Shown: piece by piece, positions 8,059 through 17,620 of the stretch
Numbering within the stretch: position 1 is the first letter of the stretch
How the letters are laid out: each line of letters opens with the position of its first letter
Assembly (NCBI RefSeq): GCF_024362485.1
Contig: NZ_CP101456.1
Span: 372,001-436,000, forward strand
Source: Natronobeatus ordinarius
GTDB lineage: Archaea > Halobacteriota > Halobacteria > Halobacteriales > Natrialbaceae
Direction of reading: 5' to 3'
DNA length: 64,000 bases
Translations under genes and position numbers: made by a program
Notes under the pieces: model-generated
What the model was told of the DNA's origin: nothing
What the model saw: the letters and a program-made list of their open reading frames with translations, nothing else
Databases searched by the model: none

Positions 8059-9246
8059 ATGACCGAGTCGAGACGATGGCAGTACCGGCATACGGTACTG
8101 ACGCTGTGTACGTTCGCGCTGTTCGCGACGATGGTCGCCCGGCTGGCGATCAGTCCGGTCGTGCCCGCGATCACCGAGGAGTTCGGGGTCTCGAACGCCG
8201 CCGTGGGGCTCGGGCTCACGGGGATGTGGCTCGCCTACGGCCTCGCCCAGTACCCGAGCGGAGTGTTCGCCGACCGCTACGGCGAGCGGCCGGTCATCCT
8301 CGTCGCCGTCGGCGGCACGGCGGTCGGGAGCCTCCTGATCGCCGTCGCGCCGCTGTTCCCGCTGTTCGTCCTCGCGGCTATCGTCCTCGGCGCACTGGCG
8401 GGGCTGCACTTCAGCGTCGCGACCACACTGCTCACCCGGATCTACGACGACGACGTCGGTGCGGCCATCGGCCTCCACACGCTCGGCGGGACCGCAGGGG
8501 GACTGCTCGCGCCGGTGCTCGCCGCCTGGATCGGCGTGAATTACGGCTGGCGGCCCGCCGTCGCCATCGGCACCGCGATCGCGATTCCCGTCTTCGTCCT
8601 CTTCGCTTGGCGCGTCCGGCCGACCGAGCCGCGCCGCCCCGACGAGCCGATGGCCGAGCGGTTCGCCCTCGAGCCGGTGCTCGCGGTCATCACGCGGCCA
8701 CAGATCGCCTTCACCGTCGTCATGGCCGTCACCATCACGTTCGTCTGGCAGGCCAGCACCTCGTTTCTCCCGACCTTTCTCATCGAACACCGCGGCCAGT
8801 CGGCGGAGATGGCGGCGCTGTGGTTCTCCGGCTTCTTCGTCGTCCAGGGGCTCGTCCAGGTCGGCGTCGGCGGCCTCTCGGACCGCTACGGCCGGGATCC
8901 CGTGACGCTCGTCTGTCTGGCGCTCGCCGCCGCCGGCTTCGTCTCCTTCGCCGTGGGTCCCGGCGACGTCGCCATCCTCGGGGGGATCGCCCTCGCGGGC
9001 GTCGGCCTGAGCGCCTACGCGGCGGTCACGGCCCGGTTCATGGACGTCTTCACCGAGGACGAACGCGGTGCGGCGTTTGGACTCACCCAGTCGGCGAACA
9101 TGGTCCTCTCCTCGTCGGGCTCCGTCGTTACAGGGCTGTTCGCGGACCTCTTCGGGTGGGCCGTCGCGTTCACGTTCCTCGCCGTCCTGCTCGCGGGGGC
9201 GTTCTGTGCCCTCGCGACAAACCGTTTCCTCGAGCTCGGCTACTGA
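8059..9246 (+). CDS. MFS-family transporter
   Basis: 395 residues with about 12 hydrophobic segments. ADRYGERPV after the second membrane helix matches the MFS loop-2 signature (GxxxDRxGRR type), and a similar SDRYGRDPV occurs after helix 8. The substrate cannot be inferred. It stands alone between trpS and a phosphoesterase gene. Confidence 0.85.
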   Translation: MTESRRWQYRHTVLTLCTFALFATMVARLAISPVVPAITEEFGVSNAAVGLGLTGMWLAYGLAQYPSGVFADRYGERPVILVAVGGTAVGSLLIAVAPLFPLFVLAAIVLGALAGLHFSVATTLLTRIYDDDVGAAIGLHTLGGTAGGLLAPVLAAWIGVNYGWRPAVAIGTAIAIPVFVLFAWRVRPTEPRRPDEPMAERFALEPVLAVITRPQIAFTVVMAVTITFVWQASTSFLPTFLIEHRGQSAEMAALWFSGFFVVQGLVQVGVGGLSDRYGRDPVTLVCLALAAAGFVSFAVGPGDVAILGGIALAGVGLSAYAAVTARFMDVFTEDERGAAFGLTQSANMVLSSSGSVVTGLFADLFGWAVAFTFLAVLLAGAFCALATNRFLELGY

Positions 9247-9321
9247 CCTCCGTCGCTTCGATTCGGCTCCTTCTCCTCGCCACCCCGAACGCTCATGTCG
9301 CTCGCGGACGCGCTCTCGACC

Positions 9322-9822
9322 ATGAACATCGGTATCCTCGCTGACACCCACGACAACGTCGCGGCGGTCGAGTCGGCCACCGAGCGCTTCGCCGAGGCGG
9401 GCGTCGAGGTCGTCCTCCACTGTGGCGACTACGTCGCCCCGCTCGTGATCCCGTACTTCGAGGACTTCGAAGTCCACGGCGTGCTGGGGAACAACGACGG
9501 CGAACTCCGCGGGCTGTACGCGGCGTTCGACGCCCTCGGTCCGGGCAGCGAACTGCACGGCCGGTTCGCCGACCTCGAGTTCGACGGCCTCTCGGTCGCC
9601 GTCCTCCACGGCGAGTCGCTCGCGGAGGTCCGGGCGCTCGCGGCCGCCGAGACCTACGACTACGTCTGTTACGGCCACCACCACGAACGGGAGCTGACGG
9701 AGACGGGACGAACGACCGTGATCAACCCCGGTGCACAGTTCCCGACCGTTCCCGACGACCACCGAACCGTCGCGATCCTCGACACCGAGACCGAAGCCGT
9801 CCGGTTCCGAACGCTCGAGTGA
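9322..9822 (+). CDS. YfcE/MJ0936-type metallophosphoesterase
   Basis: 166 residues from the ATG at 9322. An in-frame ATG at 9295 would add nine residues, but the family begins at the metal motif, here MNIGILADTHDN. Other metal-ligand motifs are HCGDYV, LGNNDGE, LHGE and YGHHHE, in the usual order for calcineurin-like phosphoesterases. The family hydrolyses phosphodiesters in vitro; the natural substrate is unknown. Confidence 0.88.
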   Translation: MNIGILADTHDNVAAVESATERFAEAGVEVVLHCGDYVAPLVIPYFEDFEVHGVLGNNDGELRGLYAAFDALGPGSELHGRFADLEFDGLSVAVLHGESLAEVRALAAAETYDYVCYGHHHERELTETGRTTVINPGAQFPTVPDDHRTVAILDTETEAVRFRTLE

Positions 9823-9907
9823 CCGATCGACGCTCGTGAACCGGTCGCCGTTGAACTGTTCGCCGGCTCGAGCGACGTGCGTGCCCTTCACACCCTCGCC
9901 CAAGGGC

Positions 9908-9912
9908 TTAAA
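9908..9912 (+). promoter_or_regulatory. TATA-like box of the KH-domain gene
   Basis: TTAAA is 26-30 bases before the ATG at 9938. Confidence 0.5.
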
Positions 9913-9937
9913 CTGGCCGAGCAAGTAGACGGGGTAT

Positions 9938-10495
9938 ATGCAGCACGTGAAGATTCCGCAGGAACGCATCGGTGTGCTCATCGGCGAAGGCGGTGAGACG
10001 ATGCGCGAGATCGAGGCCGAGGCCGAGGTGCGACTCGACATCGACTCGGAGAACGGCTCGGTCGCCATCGAGAGCGTCGGCGACCCCGTTCGCGGCCTGA
10101 AAGGTCCCGACATCGTTCGCGCGATCGGCCGCGGGTTCGCCCCCGATGACGCGATGGCCCTGCTCGCCGACGACCTGATGATGTTCGAGCTCGTCGACAT
10201 CGCCGCCGCCTCGCGAAACAAGAACGACTTAAAACGCAAGAAAGGCCGGCTCATCGGCGAGGGCGGCCGGACCCGTGAACTGATGGAGGAGCTGTCGGGC
10301 GCCTCGGTCGTCATCTACGGCTCCACCCTCGGTGCGATCGGGACGCCCCAGCAGGTCGACGTCGTCCGCACCGCCGCCGAGATGCTCCTAGACGGTGCGC
10401 CTCACGGCGCGGTTTACTCCTTCCTCGAGGAGAAACACACCGAGATGAAACGTGCGGGCCTCGAGTACCACCGGTTCCCCGGTGGCCAGCCCTGA
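9938..10495 (+). CDS. Archaeal KH-domain RNA-binding protein (Krr1/Pno1-like)
   Basis: 185 residues with two KH-type GxxG motifs: IGVLIGEGGETMREIE near residues 11-26 and KKGRLIGEGGRTRELME near 103-120. It matches the archaeal homologue of Krr1/Dim2/Pno1, an RNA-binding factor of small-subunit assembly. Together with rio1 in this window it fits ribosome biogenesis. Leaderless start inferred from the TATA spacing. Confidence 0.88.
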   Translation: MQHVKIPQERIGVLIGEGGETMREIEAEAEVRLDIDSENGSVAIESVGDPVRGLKGPDIVRAIGRGFAPDDAMALLADDLMMFELVDIAAASRNKNDLKRKKGRLIGEGGRTRELMEELSGASVVIYGSTLGAIGTPQQVDVVRTAAEMLLDGAPHGAVYSFLEEKHTEMKRAGLEYHRFPGGQP

Positions 10496-10615
10496 GTCGC
10501 CTCGAGCGTCGCCGCTCGACGCTTCTCGCCGTACTTAATATATAAATCGGCGACGGTCTGTACCGTCACGAACGCCTGATTCCGACCCCGTGTGGCCTTC
10601 TTCTATGGGCGATAA

Positions 10616-10630
10616 CGAAGGGTTTATATA
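10616..10630 (+). promoter_or_regulatory. Thermosome promoter (CGAA plus TATA box)
   Basis: CGAA at 10616-10619 is followed after three bases by TTTATATA (10623-10630), 28-35 bases before the thermosome ATG. It is among the strongest TATA boxes in the window. A purine-rich element of this kind before TATA is expected for haloarchaeal TFB recognition and has been noted for haloarchaeal heat-responsive promoters (recalled, not checked). A second AT-rich stretch, ttaatatataaat, lies at about 10535-10548. Confidence 0.75.
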
Positions 10631-10657
10631 GAATAACAAACAATCCCTCTCTTGACC

Positions 10658-12328
10658 ATGGCACAACAGATGGGCAACCAGCCCCTCATCGTTCTTTCGG
10701 AGGAGAGTCAGCGAACGTCCGGCAAAGACGCACAGTCGATGAACATCACGGCCGGGAAGGCAGTCGCCGAGGCCGTACGGACCACACTCGGCCCGAAAGG
10801 GATGGACAAGATGCTCGTCGACTCGGCGGGCTCGGTCGTCGTCACGAACGACGGCGTCACGCTCCTGACGGAGATGGACATCGACCACCCCGCGGCGAAC
10901 ATGATCGTCGAGGTCGCCGAAACCCAGGAGGACGAGGTCGGCGACGGCACGACGAGCGCGGTCGTCGTCTCGGGTGAGCTCCTCAAGCGCGCCGAGGACC
11001 TCCTCGAGCAGGACATCCACGCGACGACGCTCGTCCAGGGCTACCGGCAGGCGGCCGCGAAAGCCCGCGAGACGCTCGAGGAGATCGCGATCGACGTCGA
11101 CGCCGACGACACCGAGATCCTCCACCAGATCGCCGCCACGGCGATGACGGGCAAAGGTGCCGAGAGTGCCAAAGACCACCTCGCCGACCTCGTCGTCGAC
11201 GCCGTCCGCGCGGTCGCCGACGAGGACGGCATCGACACGGAGAACGTCAAAGTCGAGAAGGTCGTCGGCGGCTCCATCGAGAACTCTGAGCTCGTCGAGG
11301 GCGTCATCGTCGACAAAGAGCGCGTCTCCGAGAACATGCCGTACTTCGTCGAGGATGCGAACGTCGCGATCATCGACGGCGCCCTCGAGGTCAAAGAGAC
11401 CGAGATCGACGCCGAAGTTTCGGTCACCGACCCCGACCAGCTCCAGCAGTTCTTAGAGCAGGAAGAAGCCCAGCTCAAGGAGATGGTCGACACGCTCGTC
11501 GACGTCGGCGCCGACGCCGTCTTCGTCGACAAGGGTATCGACGACATGGCCCAGCACTACCTCGCCCAGGAGGGTATTCTGGCCGTCCGCCGCGTGAAGT
11601 CCTCCGACGCCACGCGCATCGCCCGCGCCACCGGCGCCAAGCCCGTCTCGAACATCGACGACATCTCCGAGGACGACCTCGGCTACGCCGGCAGTGTCGC
11701 CCAGCAGGACGTCGGCGGCGACCAGCGAATCTTCATCGAGGACGTCGAGGACGCGAAAGCCGTCACGATGATCCTCCGCGGCGGCACCGAGCACGTCATC
11801 GACGAGGTCGACCGCGCCATCGAGGACTCGCTGGGTGTCGTGCGCACGACCATCGAGGACGGCCAGGTGCTCGCCGGCGGCGGCGCGCCCGAAGTCGAGC
11901 TCAGCCTCGCCCTGCGCGACTACGCCGACTCCGTCGGTGGCCGCGAGCAACTCGCCGTCGAGGCGTTCGCCGACGCCCTCGAGGTCATCCCGCGCACCCT
12001 CGCGGAGAACGCCGGCCTCGACCCCATCGACTCGCTGGTCGAACTGCGCAGCGCCCACGACGGCGGCGACACCGCCGCCGGCCTCGACGCCTACACCGGC
12101 GACACGATCGACATGGCCGAAGAAGGCGTCTACGAGCCGCTGCGCGTGAAGACCCAGGCGATCGAGTCGGCCACCGAAGCGTCCGTTATGCTGCTTCGCA
12201 TCGACGACGTCATCGCCGCCGGCGACCTCAAGGGCGGTTCCTCGGACGACGACGATGACGACATGCCCGCCGACCCCGGTATGGGTGGCATGGGCGGCAT
12301 GGGTGGCGGCATGGGCGGCATGATGTAA
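10658..12328 (+). CDS. thsA: Thermosome (group II chaperonin) subunit
   Basis: 556 residues from the ATG at 10658; an in-frame TTG at 10652 is less likely given the promoter position. It is an ATP-dependent protein-folding ring subunit. Visible motifs are [14 protein letters not shown] (nucleotide site), GDGTTSAVV (phosphate-binding loop) and GGGAPEVE near the C-terminal equatorial domain. It ends in an Asp run followed by a Gly-Met-rich tail, as in other haloarchaeal thermosomes. Monocistronic with a strong promoter. Confidence 0.97.
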   Translation: MAQQMGNQPLIVLSEESQRTSGKDAQSMNITAGKAVAEAVRTTLGPKGMDKMLVDSAGSVVVTNDGVTLLTEMDIDHPAANMIVEVAETQEDEVGDGTTSAVVVSGELLKRAEDLLEQDIHATTLVQGYRQAAAKARETLEEIAIDVDADDTEILHQIAATAMTGKGAESAKDHLADLVVDAVRAVADEDGIDTENVKVEKVVGGSIENSELVEGVIVDKERVSENMPYFVEDANVAIIDGALEVKETEIDAEVSVTDPDQLQQFLEQEEAQLKEMVDTLVDVGADAVFVDKGIDDMAQHYLAQEGILAVRRVKSSDATRIARATGAKPVSNIDDISEDDLGYAGSVAQQDVGGDQRIFIEDVEDAKAVTMILRGGTEHVIDEVDRAIEDSLGVVRTTIEDGQVLAGGGAPEVELSLALRDYADSVGGREQLAVEAFADALEVIPRTLAENAGLDPIDSLVELRSAHDGGDTAAGLDAYTGDTIDMAEEGVYEPLRVKTQAIESATEASVMLLRIDDVIAAGDLKGGSSDDDDDDMPADPGMGGMGGMGGGMGGMM

Positions 12329-12524
12329 CCAGCCCGGAGATCCACCCACTCCGTTCGACTGGAGGCTCCGCTCGCACCATCGACGTCGGCTCAGTTTCGT
12401 TCGACACCGACTTTTGTGACGGTTCGTCGCACGCGACCAGCCGCCCGAGACAGTCCTGTCAGTCGATTCCTGGTTCGAGCCGGCTTCAGTATGAACTAAG
12501 TACCCCCCAGCAATATTCGCCGGC

Positions 12525-13517
12525 ATGCAGACGTTGCTTCTGGACAGCGGAGACGTAGATGAGAACACTCGCATGGCGGACCTGATCGCGGCACTCGAGG
12601 ACGCCTTCGCCGCCTACGAGCGCGGCGACGCCCAGATGCCGGCGAAGTCCTACATCGACCTGCCGCAGTACAACGGTGACTTCCGGTCGATGCCCGCCTA
12701 CCTCGACGCCGGCGAGTGGGACGCTGCCGGGTTGAAGTGGGTGAACGTCCACCCGAACAACCCCGACGACCACGAGCTGCCGACGGTGATGGGGACGATG
12801 ATCTACTCCGACCCCGAGACGGCGTTCCCGCTCGCGATCATGGACGGTACCGAACTCACGATGAAGCGCACGGGTGCGGCCGCCGCCGTCGCCACCGACT
12901 ACCTCGCGGTCGAGGACGCCACGAGCATGGGAATCGTCGGCGCGGGCGTCCAGTCGTACACCCAGCTCGAGGCCGTCGCCGAGATCCGACCGATCGAAGA
13001 GGTCGTCGTCTCCGACCTCGACGACGAACGCGTTTCACGGTTCGTCGAGACCTTCGGCGACCGGTTCGACGTCCGCGGCGGCTCGATCACAGAGGCCGGC
13101 CACTGTGACGTCCTCTCGACGGTGACGCCCGTCCGCGATCCGATCGTCGGACTCGAGGACGTCGGCGAGCACACCCACGTCAACGCGATGGGCGCCGACG
13201 CCGAGGGCAAACACGAACTCGCCGACGAGCTGCTCCAGGCGGCGACGATCGTCATCGACGACCACGAGCAGTGTACTCACTCCGGCGAGGTCAACGTTCC
13301 CTACAACGAGGGCGTCCTCAACGACGAGGACATCTACGGCGAGATCGGCGAGATCGTCGTCGGCGAGAAGGAGGGCCGAACGGCCGACACCGGCGTCACC
13401 GTCTTCGACTCGACCGGCCTGGCGATCCAGGACGTCGCCGCCGCCCACGCCGTCTACGCGCAGGCAGCCGGCGACGAGGAAGGAACGCCGTTCGACCTCG
13501 TGGGCGTCCACGAGTAA
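12525..13517 (+). CDS. Ornithine cyclodeaminase/mu-crystallin family, probably alanine dehydrogenase
   Basis: 330 residues. MKRTGAAAAVATDYLA and the Rossmann loop IVGAGVQSYTQLEA are diagnostic of the family, and AGLKWVNVHPNNP carries the conserved substrate-site Lys. Archaeal members include the NAD-dependent alanine dehydrogenase of Archaeoglobus, so amino-acid dehydrogenase activity is as likely as ornithine cyclodeamination. AACTAAG about 25-31 bases upstream may be the promoter. Confidence 0.88.
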   Translation: MQTLLLDSGDVDENTRMADLIAALEDAFAAYERGDAQMPAKSYIDLPQYNGDFRSMPAYLDAGEWDAAGLKWVNVHPNNPDDHELPTVMGTMIYSDPETAFPLAIMDGTELTMKRTGAAAAVATDYLAVEDATSMGIVGAGVQSYTQLEAVAEIRPIEEVVVSDLDDERVSRFVETFGDRFDVRGGSITEAGHCDVLSTVTPVRDPIVGLEDVGEHTHVNAMGADAEGKHELADELLQAATIVIDDHEQCTHSGEVNVPYNEGVLNDEDIYGEIGEIVVGEKEGRTADTGVTVFDSTGLAIQDVAAAHAVYAQAAGDEEGTPFDLVGVHE

Positions 13518-13579
13518 CGCACGAACACGGACGAGTTCTCACGACCCGGACTCGAGCACCGAACCTCCGTTCGTCGACC

Positions 13580-13834
13580 CTATCGTTCTCCGAAGGTCGC
13601 CTCACCGGCATCTCGAAAGGCCTCGTTCCCCCACGGTTCGTCTCGAGTCACCGTCTCGAGGTCCGAATCCGCCCGCACGAGTCTGATGGCACTCCCCTCG
13701 CGAACGACCCGGAACACGGTTCCGTCTCCCAGGTTGAGATCCTCACAGAGCGCCTTCGGGATCGTCAGTCGTCCGCGCTGGTCGAGCCGCGTCGTCCCGT
13801 ACTCCTCAGTTTCGTGATTCCCGGATTCGCCCAT
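13580..13834 (-). CDS. AbrB/SpoVT-type transcription regulator
   Basis: 84 residues from the ATG at 13834. An in-frame start at 13909 would add 25 residues unlike the family. The swapped-hairpin DNA-binding fold is visible in TTRLDQRGRLTIPKALCEDL, followed by GDGTVFRVVREGSAIRL. It lies just downstream of the Trm-G10 gene on the same strand. Targets are unknown; such proteins act as global regulators or antitoxins, and no toxin gene is next to it. Confidence 0.75.
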   Translation of the reverse strand: MGESGNHETEEYGTTRLDQRGRLTIPKALCEDLNLGDGTVFRVVREGSAIRLVRADSDLETVTRDEPWGNEAFRDAGEATFGER

Positions 13835-13916
13835 CCGATCACCCGTACGAACGGTGATAGGCTCACTACCCATGAACCGTGGTGATGGAATCAATTCGAA
13901 GACAGTCAAAGCGGTG

Positions 13917-14978
13917 CTACTCGAGCACGAGCACGTACCGCGTCAGCGAGCGGTGCACCCGGCGTTCGAACGCGGCCTCGAGCTCCCATCCCGCTTCCCT
14001 CGCCGCACCGGCCCACGACCGATCGGCGACGACGACGGCGCGCGGGGCGACGCGTCGCGCCTCCGCGAGCGCGCCCGCGACGAGGTCCTCGAGGCGGTGC
14101 GTGGCGATCTTCGACTGGCGGCCGTAGGGGGCGTCGAACACCACGCCGTCGACCACCCCGTCCCGGAGCGGAAGTCGGGTGGCGTCGCCGCGGCCGACGT
14201 GCCACGCGCCGGTCGGGACGCTCGTGGACGAGTCGCCCTCGCGGCCGAGAAAGTGCGCGAGGTTCTCGCGGGCGCCTGCGGCCATCTTCTTTTGCGCATC
14301 CGTCCCGATCACGTCCGCGCCGACGAGGCCGGCTTCGACGAGAACACCCCCCGTCCCGCACATCGGGTCGAGGACCGTCCGGTCGGGCCGGGCGCCGGCG
14401 ACGTTCGCGACGGCGCGCGCGAGCAGCGGGTCCATGCTGCCGGGCTGGAAGAAGGGTTTCTCCGTCGGCTTGCGCTCTCCGAAGTCACGCACGCTCTCGG
14501 CCGCGAGCCAGCCGAGCGCACAGACCGAGGCCGACTCGCTCTCCGACGCTCCTTCGGCCGGCTGCAGGCGGTCGTCGCCCTCGGGTTCGCCCTCGGAGAA
14601 GGCGACCCGGAGGACGTGATCGGGATTCTCGAGGTCGACCGCGAAGCCCCGATCGACCAGCACGCTCCCGAGAACGCGCTCGGCTCGCTGCGTGTCGACG
14701 CCGCTCGAGCCGTGGACGTCGGTCGCACGGACGGCGACGGTCCCCTCCCGATCCGCCGGAGCCGCCTCGAGCACGGCCCGGGCGCTCTCGAGGTCGGCGT
14801 CGGCGCGTCCGAGGAGTTCGCTCGCGCGGTGGGTGTAGGCCAGCCCCCGGACTCGTTCGGGGACGATCCCGCGGGCGACGGCGAGGCCGGGCGCGATCCG
14901 CCGGACGCCGGTGGCGGCCGCTTGCGCTTCGCAGGCTGCGAACGCGTCATCCTCGCCGCCGAACTCGAGCAGGTACAC
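13917..14978 (-). CDS. trmG10: tRNA (guanine10-N2)-dimethyltransferase, Trm-G10/Trm11 type
   Basis: 353 residues. An N-terminal THUMP-like region (about 1-150) is followed by a Rossmann methyltransferase. The linker FGERKPTEKPFFQPGSM is characteristic. The SAM site is DPMCGTGGVLVEA, and the catalytic motif reads DAPYGR, a variant of D/N-PPY seen in this family. It methylates G10 in tRNA. The gene diverges from tbp across a 211-base intergenic region. Confidence 0.9.
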   Translation of the reverse strand: MYLLEFGGEDDAFAACEAQAAATGVRRIAPGLAVARGIVPERVRGLAYTHRASELLGRADADLESARAVLEAAPADREGTVAVRATDVHGSSGVDTQRAERVLGSVLVDRGFAVDLENPDHVLRVAFSEGEPEGDDRLQPAEGASESESASVCALGWLAAESVRDFGERKPTEKPFFQPGSMDPLLARAVANVAGARPDRTVLDPMCGTGGVLVEAGLVGADVIGTDAQKKMAAGARENLAHFLGREGDSSTSVPTGAWHVGRGDATRLPLRDGVVDGVVFDAPYGRQSKIATHRLEDLVAGALAEARRVAPRAVVVADRSWAGAAREAGWELEAAFERRVHRSLTRYVLVLE

Positions 14979-15154
14979 ACTCGAACCGTCGCTTCGCGCG
15001 CGCTATGAGCCTACCGTTTTGGGAGACTCTGGACACCCCCGCTCGACCCACCGCATCGACGTTCCTGCCCTCGAATTCCGGGGAGTGAACCGGTGACTAT
15101 GAGCGGTGGGTTGCCGTGGTCACGTACCGGAAATATCAGACAGCGGTACTAACC

Positions 15155-15162
15155 TTTATAAA
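15155..15162 (+). promoter_or_regulatory. TATA box of tbp
   Basis: TTTATAAA lies 28-35 bases before the tbp ATG at 15190. Further AT-rich stretches (cttaaatac from 15164, tttttaag from 15176) lie between it and the start. Confidence 0.65.
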
Positions 15163-15189
15163 CCTTAAATACGTCTTTTTAAGCGAATA

Positions 15190-15750
15190 ATGACGGATCC
15201 GAAGGAGACCATCAACATCGAAAACGTGGTGGCGTCGACCGGTATCGGACAGGAACTCGATCTCCAGAGCGTTGCGATGGACCTGGAAGGGGCGGACTAC
15301 GACCCCGAGCAGTTCCCGGGGCTCGTCTACCGCACGCAGAATCCCAAGTCCGCCGCGCTGATCTTCCGCTCGGGCAAGATCGTCTGCACGGGTGCAAAAA
15401 GCACCGACGACGTCCACGAGAGCCTGCGCATCGTCTTCGACAAACTGCGCGAACTCCAGATCCAGGTGAACGAGGATCCCGAGATCGTCGTCCAGAACAT
15501 CGTCACCTCGGCCGACCTGGGACGGAACCTCAACCTGAACGCGATCGCCATCGGCCTCGGCTTAGAGAACATCGAGTACGAACCCGAGCAGTTCCCCGGC
15601 CTCGTCTACCGCCTCGACGATCCCGAGGTCGTCGCCCTGCTCTTTGGCTCCGGTAAACTCGTTATTACCGGCGGAAAGAAGCCCGAAGACGCCGAGCACG
15701 CCGTCGACAAGATCGTCTCCCGGCTCGAGGATCTCGGCCTGCTCGAGTAA
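15190..15750 (+). CDS. tbp: TATA-box-binding protein
   Basis: 186 residues made of two ~90-residue direct repeats. Each carries the motif EQFPGLVYR and a following basic strand (FRSGKIVCTGAK; FGSGKLVITGGKK). The N-terminal INIENVVAST and internal VVQNIVTSADLG mark the repeat starts. It binds promoter TATA elements with TFB to recruit RNA polymerase. Haloarchaea often have several TBPs; this one has the standard length. Confidence 0.97.
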   Translation: MTDPKETINIENVVASTGIGQELDLQSVAMDLEGADYDPEQFPGLVYRTQNPKSAALIFRSGKIVCTGAKSTDDVHESLRIVFDKLRELQIQVNEDPEIVVQNIVTSADLGRNLNLNAIAIGLGLENIEYEPEQFPGLVYRLDDPEVVALLFGSGKLVITGGKKPEDAEHAVDKIVSRLEDLGLLE

Positions 15751-16135
15751 CGCGACGTCCCCCGCGGAGCCGCCGCGAGCGAGCGTCGGCGCCGGTCGAC
15801 GGATCGTAGCGGGCGTTCGAACCGGTTGTCTGATTACGTTCTGCGAGCGCCAGCTCACGCGCGTTGAATCGGCTGCCCCAGTCGTTCGCATGTTTCGCTT
15901 CGCTGGCCCAGTTCGCTCGAGTTCAGGTCCGCTCGCCGCGTTCGTATCGGTTCGCGATCGTGAACGGTTCGGACTCGACGCCGATCTCTCGACTCGCCGA
16001 CCCGACCCCGAATCGGCCACGAACGGCTGTTTCGACCCGCGTTGAACGGTGCTAATTCGCCTGAATCCGACTCGACTCGTCGAAACGACCGACCGCGTTT
16101 ATTCGGATGTTCGTCCTGGTGATCGTCAGTCGACC
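15751..16135. other. Intergenic region, no gene seen
   Basis: 385 bases between tbp and the DUF7344-like gene. Open frames here overlap tbp out of frame or are Arg/Ser-rich and resemble no family. The stretch is rich in TTCGC/TTCG words. TTTATT at 16098-16103 is a plausible promoter element for the next gene. Confidence 0.6.
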
Positions 16136-16486
16136 ATGACTCTCTACGGACCGACGACGGTCTCCGATCGACTCCGGCTCGACGAGCACTCGCGCCCGCG
16201 CTGGGATGACGTGTTGTGCAACGACCGCCGCCGGGCGGTGCTCCGGTACGTGCTCGAGGCCGACGACGAGGTCGCCGTTCGGACGCTGGTCAGCCAAATC
16301 GCCGACGCCGAGCACGACGCGACGCTCGGGAGCACGCTCCTCGAGCAGCGCCAGCGCGTCCACGCGGCGCTCCGGCGGACTCACCTGCCCCTGCTCGAGG
16401 AGTACGGACTGCTCGAGTACGAACGGCTCCGGGGGCTCGTCGTTCCGGCCGCGCAGCTGTCCGAACTCGAGTCGGCACTCGAGTAA
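16136..16486 (+). CDS. DUF7344-like putative winged-helix protein
   Basis: 116 residues from the ATG at 16136, which has TTTATT 33-38 bases upstream. CNDRRRAVLRYVLE is a helix typical of haloarchaeal winged-helix proteins, and RVHAALRRTHLPLLEEYGLL is the recognition-helix-like part shared with DUF7344 proteins. It resembles the 118-residue protein at 61701-62057. Probably a DNA-binding regulator; targets are unknown. Confidence 0.7.
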   Translation: MTLYGPTTVSDRLRLDEHSRPRWDDVLCNDRRRAVLRYVLEADDEVAVRTLVSQIADAEHDATLGSTLLEQRQRVHAALRRTHLPLLEEYGLLEYERLRGLVVPAAQLSELESALE

Positions 16487-16506
16487 CGTCGGCGCTCGGA
16501 TCCCGA

Positions 16507-17415
16507 TTACTCGACCAACCGCTCGATCTCCGTCACCAGAATCCCGCTCGCGCCGCAGGCTTTGACGTCGGTGATCGTCTCGAAGACGTCCCGTTCGTCG
16601 ACGACGGCGTGGACGGCGACTTTTTCTCCACCACCGTTGGCAGAACGCGACGCGTTCTGACTGCTCGGTGAGTCGCTCGACTCACCGTCGTTGGCGATGT
16701 CCATGATCGTCGGCCCGCCGAGGCCAGGGATGACCTCCCGGACGTCCTCGAGTCGCGCTTTCGGCACGTTCATCATCAGGTACCGTTTCCCGTCGGCGGC
16801 GATCACCGACGAGAGCGCCGTCCGGACCTCCTCGACCTTGGGGTCGTCGACGACGTCCTCGCGGGCGAACAGGTGGACCGAACTCGAGAGCACCTCCTCG
16901 AGGACGGCCAGGCGGTTGACTTTCAGCGTCGTGCCCGTGCTGGTAATATCGACGATAGCGTCGGCCATCTCGACGTGCGGCGTGAGTTCGGTCGCGCCCG
17001 ACACCTCGACGATGGCGGCCTCGACGCCCGCGTCGTCGAAAAAGTTGCGCGTGATCGTCGGGAACTCCGTCGCGACGGTGCCACCCTCGAGGTCTTCGAC
17101 CGTCTCGACGTCGCCGTCCTCGGGGGCGGCGAGCACGAGCCGACACCGGCCGAACTCGAGGTCGAGTAAGCTTTCGACGTTCCCGACGCCCGCCTCGTGG
17201 ACCTGGTCCAGCCCCGTGATCCCCAGGTCGGCCGCGCCGTCGGCGACGTACTCCGGGATGTCGGCCGCGCGGGCGAACACCACGGTGACGTCCGGATCGA
17301 CCGTCGCGGCGTAGAGCCTGCGGTCGGCCCCGTTCTCGAGATGGAGCCCCGCCCGCTCGAGCAGGTCGATCGACGGATCGTGCAGGCGGCCCTTGTTGGG
17401 GACGGCGATTCGCAT
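16507..17415 (-). CDS. hisG: ATP phosphoribosyltransferase, long form
   Basis: 302 residues. First step of histidine synthesis, joining ATP and [15 protein letters not shown] is the family N-terminus and [14 protein letters not shown] is the PRPP-binding loop. The C-terminal ACT-like regulatory domain ends [14 protein letters not shown], which marks the long form inhibited by histidine. A Ser/Asn/Gly-rich insert of ~20 residues (about 248-268) interrupts the start of that domain. hisI and hisH also occur in this window but far away, so the pathway is not an operon here. Confidence 0.94.
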   Translation of the reverse strand: MRIAVPNKGRLHDPSIDLLERAGLHLENGADRRLYAATVDPDVTVVFARAADIPEYVADGAADLGITGLDQVHEAGVGNVESLLDLEFGRCRLVLAAPEDGDVETVEDLEGGTVATEFPTITRNFFDDAGVEAAIVEVSGATELTPHVEMADAIVDITSTGTTLKVNRLAVLEEVLSSSVHLFAREDVVDDPKVEEVRTALSSVIAADGKRYLMMNVPKARLEDVREVIPGLGGPTIMDIANDGESSDSPSSQNASRSANGGGEKVAVHAVVDERDVFETITDVKACGASGILVTEIERLVE

Positions 17416-17548
17416 GTGGGACGTGTTTGGGGGTGGGGCGGCAACTGTCTTTCCATCGGCGCTGGTCGGACCGCTTCATACAGACCGCTGTGGGTCAGTT
17501 CCGGTCCAACCGCGACGTGGTGTGGTTGCGCCGGTAAAATCGCTGTGA

Positions 17549-17618
17549 CGAGCCGGTGAATCGTCACAACGATCCGGTGAATCGTCACAACGAGCCGGTG
17601 AATCGTCACAACGATCCG
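17549..17618. repeat. 21-bp tandem repeat, 3.3 copies
   Basis: Units cga(g/t)ccggtgaatcgtcacaa repeat three times from 17549 to 17611, followed by a 7-base partial copy. Only the fourth base varies (G, T, G, T). The array starts 3 bases beyond the stop codon of the large secreted-protein gene (minus strand) and lies upstream of hisG. Confidence 0.9.
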
Positions 17619-17620
17619 TC

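Noticed and set aside
8035-10314. 759-codon minus-strand ORF across three genes
   Set aside because: It is a shadow of the MFS, phosphoesterase and KH genes; low-complexity charged product with no domain.
15644-16045. 133-codon ORF overlapping the end of tbp
   Set aside because: Out of frame with tbp, Arg/Ser/Pro-rich, typical of a shadow frame in GC-rich DNA.
17549-17618. CRISPR-like short repeats
   Set aside because: The 21-bp units are directly adjacent without spacers and no cas genes are present, so this is a tandem repeat.
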